A DNA stretch of 64,000 nt, taken from the NCBI RefSeq assembly GCF_000020645.1, contig NC_011060.1:1114501-1178500 (forward strand), given 5' to 3'. This DNA is from Pelodictyon phaeoclathratiforme BU-1 (GTDB lineage: Bacteria > Bacteroidota > Chlorobiia > Chlorobiales > Chlorobiaceae). Position 1 is the first letter of the stretch. Each line of letters opens with the position of its first letter. Position numbers and translations under genes: made by a program. The notes below the pieces were generated by a model that saw only the letters and a list, made by a program, of their open reading frames with translations, was not told the origin of the DNA and did no database searches. Below, in pieces: positions 18,060-26,718 of the stretch.

Positions 18060-18383
18060 TTAGTGAACCTCTTGACTGAAATGCAACCCTGCAACGCCGA
18101 TAATAATCAGCAGCAGGGATGCGAGTTTAATGGCGTTTATACCTTCACCGAACCAGATGACTCCGATAACGGTAATTGCTGCCGTTCCAATTCCTGACCA
18201 GATTGCATAGGTCAGGGCGATGGGAAGTACCTTGAGCGCCAGCGAAAGAAAGGTAAAACTCAGCCCGTAAAAAATAAAGATAAAAAGCGTTGGTGCAAGT
18301 TTACTGAATCCGTCAGATATTTTCATGCAGGTGGTGCCGGATACTTCAAACAAAATCGCCATAATCAGATAGATCCAGTGCAT
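18060..18383 (-). CDS. Small multidrug resistance (SMR) family transporter
   Basis: Four-helix inner-membrane protein of 107 residues. MHWIYLIMAILFEVSGTTCMKISDGF carries the essential membrane glutamate (E14 position of EmrE, here in LFEVSGTT) and TYAIWSGIG the conserved tryptophan of the dimer. SMR proteins exchange protons for cationic drugs, guanidinium or, in pairs, polyamines. A single gene heading the proBA operon by a three-base gap is odd and hints at a link with amino-acid or osmolyte metabolism, which is only inference. Confidence 0.88.
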   Translation of the reverse strand: MHWIYLIMAILFEVSGTTCMKISDGFSKLAPTLFIFIFYGLSFTFLSLALKVLPIALTYAIWSGIGTAAITVIGVIWFGEGINAIKLASLLLIIIGVAGLHFSQEVH

Positions 18384-18533
18384 TGTTTTCTTGCAGGAAA
18401 AAGGTTACAGGAGGCCGGGTTGTTGAAGTTGAGGCCAAAGAGAGATGCGGCCGGTTTGTGTTCAACTGAAAAGATATGCATATTTCACAAAAAAGTGCCG
18501 ACGGGCCCGTGATTAACTTCTGGATTGTAAACG

Positions 18534-20684
18534 ATGGTGTTGATGAGCCTGATAGATATATCACTGCCCTTGAAAAATCCGGTATTACAGTTTTCGCTGC
18601 TGCTCCTTATCATCCTGTTTGCTCCCTTTCTTCTCAGCCGGCTGAAAATTCCAAGCCTGATCACTCTTATCCTTGCCGGAGCGCTCATTGGCCCTCATGG
18701 ATTGAATCTGATGCTTCGTGACAGCAGTATCATCCTCTTTGGTACGGTGGGTCTGCTCTACATCATGTTTCTTGCAGGCCTTGAGATAGATGTTGCCGAT
18801 TTTCGCAAAAACAGCAGCAAAAGTATCCTGTTTGGACTTTATACTTTCCTTATCTCCATTGTACTCGGTATTGTTGTAGCGCTCTATATTCTCCATTTTT
18901 CCCTGCTTTCATCCATCCTTATCGGCAGTATCTTTGCCTCTCATACGCTCATTGTTTACCCGGTTGTCAGCAAGCTTGGCATAGCCAAAAACAAGGCGGT
19001 CAATGTAGCAATCGGTGGCACACTTATCACCGACACTCTTGCTCTTCTGGTGCTTGCAGTTGTTGTCGGACTCTCGGAAGGGGAGTTGACTGCCGCATTC
19101 TGGATACGACTTCTTATCGGTATAACGCTCTTCAGTCTGGTTGTCATCCTGCTCTTTCCCGTTATAGCCCGATGGTTTTTCAAGCGTTTTGACGACAGCG
19201 TGCAACAGTACCTCTTTGTTTTGGCGATGGTCTTTTTCAGCGCCTTTCTTGCCGAGGCCGCAGGTGTTGAGGCTATTATCGGGGCATTTCTTGGAGGTCT
19301 TGCCCTGAACCGCCTCATCCCGCGGACATCACCGCTCATGAACCGCATCAAGTTTGTCGGCAATGCCATCTTTATTCCTTTTTTTCTGATCGGGGTTGGT
19401 ATGCTGATCAATATTCAGGCTTTCTTCAAGGGTTATGAAACCATTGAAGTTGCTGTGGTCATCACCATTGCTGCTACGGTGGCCAAATATCTTTCAGCCT
19501 GGATTACCCAAAAACTCTTCGGCTTTTCCCTTGACCAGCGCAGACTCATTTTTGGACTGATCAGCGCACATGCCGCACTCGCACTGGCAACCGTCCTGAT
19601 TGGTTACAATATTATCATTGGCTATAGCATTACTGGCGCTCCTGTCAGACTGCTCGATGAAAGCGTGCTCAACGGCACGATTCTCTTTATTCTGCTAACC
19701 TGCACGCTGGCAACCATAGTTGGGGAGAAAGGGGCGCAGAACATTGCCCTTGCCGAAGCGGCAGATGATGTTCCAGAACCCGGAGTGCTTGCCGCTGATG
19801 AGCGTATACTGATTTATATGAACGACATCAGCACGGTTGATGAGTTGGTCAATCTCAGCGTAACCGTAACATCTGTCAAAAACCGCAAGGGTATCTATGC
19901 CATGCATGTCGCCGATAACAGCATGCCCGATGAGACGCAGGAAAAACGTGCGGGAAAAATTCTTGAAAAGGCTGCAGTTGCCGCATCATCCACTGATAAC
20001 AAGCTGACGGGTTTGCTTCGTTATGACAGCGATATACTCAATGGTATTGCTGGCGTTATCAGAGAACAGAAAATTAACGAACTGATTATAGGCCTTCATC
20101 ATAAGCAGAGCCTCATGGACAGCTTTTTTGGCAGTTCACCGGAAAGCATTCTCCGACGCTGTAATGTCACCACTTTTATCTACAGATCGGTTCAGCCCCT
20201 TGCCACCATCAAACGAACCATTATCGTAATTCCTGTAGGAGCAGAAAATGAGGTTGGTTTTGTATTGTGGATGCAGAGCGTCATCAATATCATAAAAAAC
20301 ACCGGCAGCAGGATGGTCATCTATGCATCCCGTCAGACTATTGCTTATCTGAAGGAGGCTTATAGAGAGAGCATTGTTCATGCCGAGTACAAGATGTTCA
20401 AGGAGTGGGCTGATTTTCTTGTGCTCTCAAATGAGATAAAAAAAGACGATAACCTTATTATCGTCATGAGCCGGAAGAACAACATCTCCTATCACGCCAG
20501 GATGGCAAAGATACCGCTCTATCTCAACAGGTATTTCCAGAAAAACAGCTTTATCCTCATTTATCCCGTTCAGAGCGGCATTCCAGAAGATACCTGTGAT
20601 GACATTCCCGTCCGGACGCGCCAAAAATCAGTCATTAATTTTGAAAAAATCCTGAACAAGATCTACAAAAAAATCCGTCGATGA
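18534..20684 (+). CDS. CPA2/Kef-type cation:proton antiporter with cytoplasmic sensor domain
   Basis: Membrane antiporter of 716 residues. About 12 helices occupy residues 15-400 with the CPA2 hallmarks LAGALIGPHGL, LAGLEID and the unwound-helix region EAAGVEAIIGAFLGGLALNR. Residues 420-716 form a soluble part with two universal-stress-protein-like halves (GLHHKQSLMDSFFGSSPESILRRCNVTTFIYR is typical of USP domains). It probably trades Na+ or K+ for H+ with regulation by the C-terminus. ATGs at 18534 and 18543 are both possible starts, neither with a clear ribosome site. It is divergent from the SMR-proBA operon. Confidence 0.87.
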   Translation: MVLMSLIDISLPLKNPVLQFSLLLLIILFAPFLLSRLKIPSLITLILAGALIGPHGLNLMLRDSSIILFGTVGLLYIMFLAGLEIDVADFRKNSSKSILFGLYTFLISIVLGIVVALYILHFSLLSSILIGSIFASHTLIVYPVVSKLGIAKNKAVNVAIGGTLITDTLALLVLAVVVGLSEGELTAAFWIRLLIGITLFSLVVILLFPVIARWFFKRFDDSVQQYLFVLAMVFFSAFLAEAAGVEAIIGAFLGGLALNRLIPRTSPLMNRIKFVGNAIFIPFFLIGVGMLINIQAFFKGYETIEVAVVITIAATVAKYLSAWITQKLFGFSLDQRRLIFGLISAHAALALATVLIGYNIIIGYSITGAPVRLLDESVLNGTILFILLTCTLATIVGEKGAQNIALAEAADDVPEPGVLAADERILIYMNDISTVDELVNLSVTVTSVKNRKGIYAMHVADNSMPDETQEKRAGKILEKAAVAASSTDNKLTGLLRYDSDILNGIAGVIREQKINELIIGLHHKQSLMDSFFGSSPESILRRCNVTTFIYRSVQPLATIKRTIIVIPVGAENEVGFVLWMQSVINIIKNTGSRMVIYASRQTIAYLKEAYRESIVHAEYKMFKEWADFLVLSNEIKKDDNLIIVMSRKNNISYHARMAKIPLYLNRYFQKNSFILIYPVQSGIPEDTCDDIPVRTRQKSVINFEKILNKIYKKIRR

Positions 20685-20685
20685 T

Positions 20686-20703
20686 CCCACTCTAAAAAGT
20701 GGG
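20686..20703. repeat. Hairpin between the antiporter and the RAYT gene
   Basis: CCCACT (20686-20691), loop CTAAAA, AGTGGG (20698-20703). It lies just after the antiporter stop and 82 bases ahead of the RAYT start. No T-run follows. It may be a weak terminator or a REP-like site recognised by the adjacent RAYT transposase. Confidence 0.45.
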
Positions 20704-20784
20704 GGACGTTGTTGATATTTGGTACTTATTCAAATATTTAGTTAAATTTCGGATAATTTTCAGCAACTCAAAAGGGGAGGTAAC

Positions 20785-22305
20785 ATGCCGCGTGGAGCAA
20801 GACTTGATGCACCCGGAACTCTCCATCATGTGATGGTGCGGGGTATTGAGGGGTGTCGAATCGTCATGGATGACACCGATCGTGATCAATTTGTCCTTCG
20901 CATGGGCAGGCTGGCAAAAGCAACAGGCACGGAGATCTACGCATGGGCATTGATGATCAATCACGCCCATATCCTGCTTAAGAGCAGTGAGGAGGGTTTA
21001 TCGTCATTTATGCGCAAGCTTCTGAGTGGCTATGCAACAGTGTACAATCGTCGCCACAAGAGGTATGGTCATCTCTTTCAAAACCGATATAAATCGATCG
21101 TCTGTGAGGAGGAGCCCTACTTTGTGCGGTTGGTCAGCTATATTCATCTTAACCCGTTGAGGGCAGGAATTGTGCATTCCCTGGAGGAACTCGACCAGCA
21201 TCGGTGGAGTGGTCATGCGGTCATCATGAAGCAGTGCAACCATGAGTGGCAGGAGAGCGACTTTGTGCTGCGCTTTTTTGGGGAAAAGGAGGGGATGGCC
21301 CGAGAGGCATATCGACTCTTTGTTGAAGCGGAGAGCAGAAAAGGAGAGCAGCCTGAGTTAACCGGTGGAGGGCTGATTCGTTCAACCGGAGGGTGGTCGG
21401 AAGTGAAATCGCTGAGGCAGCGCGGAGAAAAGCAATTCGGCGACGAGCGGATTCTCGGTAGCAGTGCATTTGTCAGGGAGATACTTGACCAGGCAGATGA
21501 TTCCGTAAAGGCTCTTATACCAGCGTCGAATTTCAGTCAGGATGCTGCTGAAGAGCTTCGTAAAAGATGCGGAGAATGTGGCGTTGCATTGCAGTTGATG
21601 GAGTCCGGCAGTAAAAGAGATGAGTGTACGGCATTGCGAAAGGAACTCGCGGTGAAATTTATCAGGGAGTTTGGATTATCATATGCTGAGACGGCTCGTC
21701 AGCTTGGTGTGTCAACATCAGCAGTGAACCAGATATTTCGACGCCTGGCACGAACGACTCTTTTCATTCTGATGACTATTGTTACACTGTCGGCATGCAA
21801 TGGGGCCGCGCCCCCAACAATAACTGAAAAACCCAAAGCCATGACTGAAAAGCAACATCCGGCCAATCCCTATTACTCGCGTACCGATACAACCAGCCTC
21901 AATCTTTCTGATGCCATCTGGAAGGAGGTGCTTTCTCCGGCAGTATATGAGGTGGCTCGCCACGGTTCAACCGAGCAGGCATTTTCAGGAAAATACTGGG
22001 ATTATGAGGGGCGGGGAAGCTACTTCTGTGCAGCATGTGGCAATATGCTTTTTCGCTCCGACGCCAAATTTGCCACTACCTGCGGCTGGCCCAGCTTTTT
22101 TGAAACCCTGCGCCCAAACAGTGTTCTCTATCGGAAAGACTCCTCTTTTGGTATGGAGCGGACAGAGGTCGTTTGCGGACGCTGCAAAGCACATCTTGGT
22201 CACGTTTTTGACGATGGGCCGCCTCCAACGGGAAAGCGCTTCTGCATGAACTCAGTCATACTTGAATTCGAGCCGGATAAATCCTCATCGAAAAAGCAGC
22301 CATAA
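20785..22305 (+). CDS. In-frame fusion: RAYT transposase + lipoprotein-type methionine sulfoxide reductase B
   Basis: One 506-residue frame holds two unrelated proteins. Residues 1 to about 325 are a REP-associated tyrosine transposase: LHHVMVRG, the HUH-type INHAHILLK, the tyrosine region YATVYNRRHKRYGHLFQNRYKS and a DnaA-like helix-turn-helix tail (ETARQLGVSTSAVNQIFRR). Directly after it comes LARTTLFILMTIVTLSACNG, a lipoprotein signal with lipobox, and then a complete MsrB domain (about 370-495) with zinc cysteines CAACGN and CGRC, CGWPSFF and the catalytic cysteine near 487 in RFCMNS. MsrB reduces methionine-R-sulfoxide. Internal ATGs at 21772 and 21841 might still allow MsrB alone, the latter without its export signal. 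The RAYT start follows AGGGGAGG, nine bases away, a strong site. Confidence 0.9.
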   Translation: MPRGARLDAPGTLHHVMVRGIEGCRIVMDDTDRDQFVLRMGRLAKATGTEIYAWALMINHAHILLKSSEEGLSSFMRKLLSGYATVYNRRHKRYGHLFQNRYKSIVCEEEPYFVRLVSYIHLNPLRAGIVHSLEELDQHRWSGHAVIMKQCNHEWQESDFVLRFFGEKEGMAREAYRLFVEAESRKGEQPELTGGGLIRSTGGWSEVKSLRQRGEKQFGDERILGSSAFVREILDQADDSVKALIPASNFSQDAAEELRKRCGECGVALQLMESGSKRDECTALRKELAVKFIREFGLSYAETARQLGVSTSAVNQIFRRLARTTLFILMTIVTLSACNGAAPPTITEKPKAMTEKQHPANPYYSRTDTTSLNLSDAIWKEVLSPAVYEVARHGSTEQAFSGKYWDYEGRGSYFCAACGNMLFRSDAKFATTCGWPSFFETLRPNSVLYRKDSSFGMERTEVVCGRCKAHLGHVFDDGPPPTGKRFCMNSVILEFEPDKSSSKKQP

Positions 22306-22400
22306 AACTATAAAAAGAGGTCATGTAACTGATGGATTCTGGTAATACGGAAGTTCATAACATCAGCGGTTTCAGGCAGGGCAATCATTCAATGCAGATG

Positions 22401-22432
22401 CAAGGGGGCGTACTTCATGAGCCGCCCCCTTG
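22401..22432. terminator. Strong GC hairpin between convergent genes
   Basis: CAAGGGGGCG (22401-22410) pairs perfectly with CGCCCCCTTG (22423-22432) around a 12-base loop. It lies between the convergent msrB fusion (+) and CsgG-like (-) genes. No T-run is present, so it may block or stop transcription from both sides without being a classical intrinsic terminator. Confidence 0.55.
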
Positions 22433-22445
22433 TCAATACTGTCAG

Positions 22446-23165
22446 TTAATCTAGTTGAATTGAACCTTTGGTCTTTTCTCTTCTGGATCTTTCCTTCGAT
22501 CTATACTCGTCCATGCAACCACTATCCTTTCCTTCTACCAGAGAGCACTCCAGGTACTCGACTATTTCCATGATACAAGCCCTGATTGCTTTCCCTACAG
22601 GAGTATTCTGATACTGGCCAAGGTTACCGCCAAAGCCTCCACGGTGTACACCTACGCTGATACCACTGGATTTTGATGTGGCCTCTACAGTCCGGGCATC
22701 ATAGATTTCGCCTGTTTCAACATCAATCACTTTAAGGTCGACAGCCATATAGGCCTTGTCCTGCCTGCCTCCCAAACTGATACCACCAAAAGAGAGTCCC
22801 CCTCCGCCACCGCTTGTGTTCTGTTCAAAGGCTGAAAGTGTAGCAGCGACCAGATACTTGGCACCGGTAATTTTCCCTAATCGTGCCCTTGTTCTGGGAT
22901 TTACCCTTCCGGAATCACCCAGATCCTGTTCATTGAGAACAGCGTCAAGTTCTCTCCTTTCGAGTACTCGAAAACTGTTCGTCGATGCCAGTTCTGCAAT
23001 GAGCATATCCTGCAGATCCGTTCCCACACTCCCTTCCCACCATCCTGCAGAGGTGTGGTTTGTGAATCTCAATACCCCAAGACGAGGTTTCTCTTCGGCG
23101 AATCCTTGAGAAAAAACAGAGATTGAAAAAAGAAACAAAAACATCAGAAAAAATTTAATCCGCAT
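22446..23165 (-). CDS. CsgG-like secreted protein
   Basis: Exported protein of 239 residues. The ATG at 23165 is chosen because GGAGGA sits five bases upstream and a clear signal peptide follows (MRIKFFLMFLFLFSISVFSQGFAEE); the frame is open 29 codons further without such support. The mature part has RLGVLRFTN, LQDMLIAELASTNSFRVLERRELDAVLNEQ and GAKYLVAATLSAF, the CsgG / curli assembly fold used for periplasmic or outer-membrane scaffolds. It has no lipobox cysteine, unlike CsgG itself, and no curli genes adjoin. A glycine-rich stretch (SGGGGGLSFGGISLGG) replaces the membrane-insertion loop region. Confidence 0.75.
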   Translation of the reverse strand: MRIKFFLMFLFLFSISVFSQGFAEEKPRLGVLRFTNHTSAGWWEGSVGTDLQDMLIAELASTNSFRVLERRELDAVLNEQDLGDSGRVNPRTRARLGKITGAKYLVAATLSAFEQNTSGGGGGLSFGGISLGGRQDKAYMAVDLKVIDVETGEIYDARTVEATSKSSGISVGVHRGGFGGNLGQYQNTPVGKAIRACIMEIVEYLECSLVEGKDSGCMDEYRSKERSRREKTKGSIQLD

Positions 23166-23398
23166 AATGATCCTCCGAGGGGTAATTAAGGTTAAAACAA
23201 AAAATCTGTAAAACAGATGTCTTAAAAGTATCACAGTAAAAAGAAAAACCAAAGCATGTAAGGAATACTGGCCTTCCTGTACTTGACTTTTTCAGTCATT
23301 TCTCTTGAGCTATTACGGGTAAAAATTTCGTATATGTGTTGACAACACAGGGGGAGATCGAATGATTTAACCGTTTTTGCTCAACGTTCCAGCCTATT

Positions 23399-23818
23399 TC
23401 AGGACGATCTGATTTGTGCAAGGTACTCTTCGAGTATCGGCACATCGGCATCGGGAAAGTTGTACAAGCCTGTTTCATAAGGAGTTATCCAACGGAGTGC
23501 TTGATGTTCAAGCGCCCTGGGCTCCTCTCCATACAACAGGCATCGGTACGGTATAAGCGTCAGGGAAAAATCAGGGTAGGTGTGGAAACAAGGGGTCAGG
23601 CGCTGAATGATGTTCACCGTCACACCGAGTTCTTCCTGAAGTTCTCTTTGCAGGGCAGCTTTTTCCGTTTCATTCTGGTTTACCTTGCCGCCGGGAAATT
23701 CCCACAGGGATGCCATCGACTTCCCTTCGGGACGTTGTGCGACAAGAAACAAACCTTCCTTTTCAATAATCGCACAGACAACATCCCCGATATGAGGAAC
23801 ATTTTCTATAACAGCCAT
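23399..23818 (-). CDS. Nudix hydrolase (MutT-like)
   Basis: Pyrophosphohydrolase of 139 residues, likely cleaning oxidised nucleotides (8-oxo-dGTP) before they enter DNA. The full Nudix box is present at about 43-65: GGKVNQNETEKAALQRELQEELG, with every acidic residue of Gx5Ex7REUxEExGU in place. The N-terminal VVCAIIEKEGLFLVAQRPEGKSMASLWEFPGGK layout matches MutT rather than ADP-ribose hydrolases. It is a single gene, divergent from the von Willebrand protein. Confidence 0.88.
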   Translation of the reverse strand: MAVIENVPHIGDVVCAIIEKEGLFLVAQRPEGKSMASLWEFPGGKVNQNETEKAALQRELQEELGVTVNIIQRLTPCFHTYPDFSLTLIPYRCLLYGEEPRALEHQALRWITPYETGLYNFPDADVPILEEYLAQIRSS

Positions 23819-24037
23819 TGAGGATGCCCGGTATTTTTGTCAGTGAGGTGTTGCATCGTGCGCCACTTATTTTCCTTTGCAGGATGGTATGTTTTCCTCT
23901 CTTTCAGAGACATGATACGAAATCCAGAAGAAGTACAGACGCTTATTCCGGGTTTTATGAGGAGAGTGCAAGAAATGAATGGGGATATCGTCATTAATCT
24001 GAACGGAAGGATTCTCAACTGCAATCGTGTGATTATC

Positions 24038-25273
24038 ATGAAGAAACAATTATTGCCACTGCTTGTTGCTGTCTGCGCAGCCACCGGAACAACATCTCTT
24101 GAAGCAAAAACTATAGCCGGTTCAGACAATGCTGAGGTCAGGGGAGTGCAGGCGCTCTCGCTGAGGAAGGCCATGGAGGGTTATGCACGGCAGTACGACA
24201 ATCTCAGGTTGGTTGAACAAAAATGCCCTCGTGATTACAGGCTTGTTCAGCTCTGTTTGCTGCTCGATACCAGCAACAGTATGGACGGACTGATCAATCA
24301 GGCAAAGAGCCAGTTATGGCAGATCGTCAACGAACTTTCAAGAATGCATAAACGGGGCGAAAACATTCGGCTTGAGGTCGCGCTCTATGAATATGGCAAC
24401 AACAACCTTCCGGCAACGTCGGGATATATCCGTCAGGTGACTCCGTTTACGGAAAACCTCGACCTGCTTTCCGAAGCGCTTTTCTCTCTCGACACCAACG
24501 GCGGTTCGGAGTATTGCGGGCATGTTATCGGCAGCAGCCTGAACCAGTTGCAGTGGAATAGTTCCCGGGAAGGTCTGAAAATGATTTTCATTGCGGGTAA
24601 TGAACCGTTCAACCAGGGATCGATTGATTACGATGTGGCTTGCCGGTGGGCTGCCGGAAAGGATATCGTGGTCAACACCATCTACTGTGGGGACTACCGT
24701 GAAGGTATCGGATCATTCTGGCAGAGAGGGGCCGTTTTGGGTGGTGGCAGCTACTTTGCCATCGACAGCGACAGGGATGCAGGAGGTATTCCGACACCTT
24801 ATGATCATGATCTGGTACTGTTGAACAGCCGGATCAACAGCACCTATGTACCCTATGGCAAGGCTGGAAAAGAGAGCATTGCCCGCCAGTCGCAGCAGGA
24901 CGCGAACGCTGCAAAACTTTCCGCACCCGTTTCGGCAGCAAGGAGTGTCTCAAAAGGATCGAGTCTTTACAAGGCTTCGGAGTGGGATCTGGTCGATGCA
25001 GTGGAAGAGAAAAAAATAACAACCGGTCAGCTCAAGAAGGAAGAACTGCCGGAAGAGCTGCGGAAGATGAACACCGGTCAACTGAACGGCTATGTTCAGC
25101 AAAAAAAGAGAGAGCGGGAAGAGGTGAAAGCGCAGATTACAGAACTGAGCCGGAAACGGGATGCCTATATCCTGCAGAAACAGAAACAAAATGCTGGTGA
25201 ACAGAGCCTCGGCTCAGTCATTCTCAAAAATCTGAGGGCCCAGGCCGAAGCCAAAAACTTCAGGTTCAAGTAA
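24038..25273 (+). CDS. Secreted von Willebrand factor A domain protein
   Basis: Protein of 411 residues. The ATG at 24038 was chosen because a signal peptide starts there (MKKQLLPLLVAVCAATGT); the frame is open back to 23837 but those residues look non-coding. Residues about 65-270 form a VWA domain with the metal-site motif LLDTSNSMDG and later TNGGSEYCGH and MIFIAGNEPFNQG. The C-terminal third is a charged helical, coiled-coil-like segment (QQKKREREEVKAQITELSRKRDAY). Likely a periplasmic protein-binding partner; the target is unknown. A strong hairpin follows. Confidence 0.8.
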   Translation: MKKQLLPLLVAVCAATGTTSLEAKTIAGSDNAEVRGVQALSLRKAMEGYARQYDNLRLVEQKCPRDYRLVQLCLLLDTSNSMDGLINQAKSQLWQIVNELSRMHKRGENIRLEVALYEYGNNNLPATSGYIRQVTPFTENLDLLSEALFSLDTNGGSEYCGHVIGSSLNQLQWNSSREGLKMIFIAGNEPFNQGSIDYDVACRWAAGKDIVVNTIYCGDYREGIGSFWQRGAVLGGGSYFAIDSDRDAGGIPTPYDHDLVLLNSRINSTYVPYGKAGKESIARQSQQDANAAKLSAPVSAARSVSKGSSLYKASEWDLVDAVEEKKITTGQLKKEELPEELRKMNTGQLNGYVQQKKREREEVKAQITELSRKRDAYILQKQKQNAGEQSLGSVILKNLRAQAEAKNFRFK

Positions 25274-25285
25274 ATCTGCACTCCG

Positions 25286-25321
25286 TTGAAAAGAGAGCCC
25301 TGCAGAGGGCTTTCTTTTCAA
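25286..25321 (+). terminator. Intrinsic terminator after the VWA gene
   Basis: TTGAAAAGAGAGCCCT (25286-25301) pairs with AGGGCTTTCTTTTCAA (25306-25321) around a 4-base loop, with a single G-T mismatch; the T-rich right arm supplies the release tract. It lies between the convergent VWA and rsgA genes and may serve both. Confidence 0.8.
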
Positions 25322-25460
25322 CTATTGCGTCAATTTCGGAAGTGTTCTTTATGATCATTTGATACACTGTTTTATTTGTAGGATTTATGCTTATCGGTAA
25401 GGTGAGTAGCAGCGGGGATTGAAACCCATTCGCATGAGTCGGTTGTCCGATCCAGCTCAT

Positions 25461-26522
25461 TCATCTTTTCAGATTCTTCTTTGCTGTCTTGATGAAGCGT
25501 CCGAATGCCTTATCCTTTTTCCGCTTCTCCAGGTAGGACATCTCATAGTGTTCTGACTCTTTCCGGAGCTTCAGATAGCCTGCATAGCGCTCTTCACTCA
25601 ACTCTCCACCTGCAATTGCAGCAAGAACCGCGCATCCTGACTCCTGTGTATGGCTGCAATCGGCATAGCGACAGGCCCCGGCAAGCTCAATAATATCTTC
25701 AAACCCCTTGTTGACTCCTTCACCGGCGCCCAGAAGGCCCAACTCTCTCATTCCGGGCGTATCGATGAACATAACGCCATTGTCAAGCACAATAAGCTGC
25801 CGACGCGTCGTTGTATGTGTGCCTTCTCCCGTTCCACTGACCGCTTTGGTATCAAGATCATTCCGTCCAGTCAGGTGATTGATCATCGTCGTTTTGCCGA
25901 CTCCCGACGAACCAAGCAGGCAACAGGTTTTTCCTGGAAACAATACCTCCCGGAATTCGTCATATCCAGCGCCGGTCAGATTACTGAGTGCGATAATTCT
26001 TGTCGTGATTCCAGCCTCTTTTATAGCCGAAAGCTTCTCCTGCAGTTCAGCGTCGGAGATCAGATCCGTTTTGGCAAGAATGATAATTGGCTCAACATGC
26101 CCGTCAGCCGCCATGACCAGATAGCGGTTCAGTCTCGCCAGATTAAAGTCAAAGTGACAGGACTGGACAATAAATGCGAGATCAATATTGGCTGCAATCA
26201 TCTGGTATTCCACTTCCATGCCGGCACGCTTCCGGCGTAAAAACGTTTTTCGTGGAAAGAGCCCATGGATGATTGCCAGGGTGCCCTCATTATGATACTG
26301 CACACTGACCCAGTCGCCGACACAGGGCAGCTCAACCGATGACTCAACCTGGAAAGAGAACTTTCCCGCAAGTTCGGCAGGAATCTCACCGATTTCATTC
26401 CTGACAAGGTAAGAATTGCGATCAACGGCTGTTATGCGTGCAATGTTCTGACCCTCATGGCGGATGTCATCGATATGTGCTTCGAACCACACGTCAAAGC
26501 CCAGATCACTTAATGTTATCAT
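25461..26522 (-). CDS. rsgA: Ribosome small-subunit biogenesis GTPase RsgA
   Basis: GTPase that checks maturation of the 30S subunit. The 353-residue protein has an N-terminal OB domain, a circularly permuted G domain (NIDLAFIVQS, LAKTDLIS as G4 first, then G1 LGSSGVGKTTMINHLTG near 205, and G3 IDTPGMRELG) and the C-terminal zinc site CRYADCSHTQESGC. All features of a functional enzyme are present. It is divergent from the beta-lactamase gene, with 196 bases between. Confidence 0.93.
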   Translation of the reverse strand: MITLSDLGFDVWFEAHIDDIRHEGQNIARITAVDRNSYLVRNEIGEIPAELAGKFSFQVESSVELPCVGDWVSVQYHNEGTLAIIHGLFPRKTFLRRKRAGMEVEYQMIAANIDLAFIVQSCHFDFNLARLNRYLVMAADGHVEPIIILAKTDLISDAELQEKLSAIKEAGITTRIIALSNLTGAGYDEFREVLFPGKTCCLLGSSGVGKTTMINHLTGRNDLDTKAVSGTGEGTHTTTRRQLIVLDNGVMFIDTPGMRELGLLGAGEGVNKGFEDIIELAGACRYADCSHTQESGCAVLAAIAGGELSEERYAGYLKLRKESEHYEMSYLEKRKKDKAFGRFIKTAKKNLKR

Positions 26523-26718
26523 AATCTGTCATTGAAGACTGTTAAGACTGATCTGCCCGATTTTGGAAAAAGAGGGCCATTATTTTTTCGCTAAAGATAA
26601 CGTGTAAATCATTTCGCAAAAACAGCTATTATTTCATCCTGAATCGATTTTACCGTTTTGTTATTTTTTTGTGAATTTATTCAGAGTAAACCGATACCAT
26701 TTTGGGAGTTAAAAGAGA

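Noticed and set aside
23837..24037. 67-codon extension before the VWA protein
   Set aside because: A signal peptide begins at 24038 and the upstream residues look non-coding.
25401..25430. GCGGGGATTGAAACC resembles the end of a CRISPR repeat
   Set aside because: There is only one copy, no spaced array around it and no cas gene in the window.
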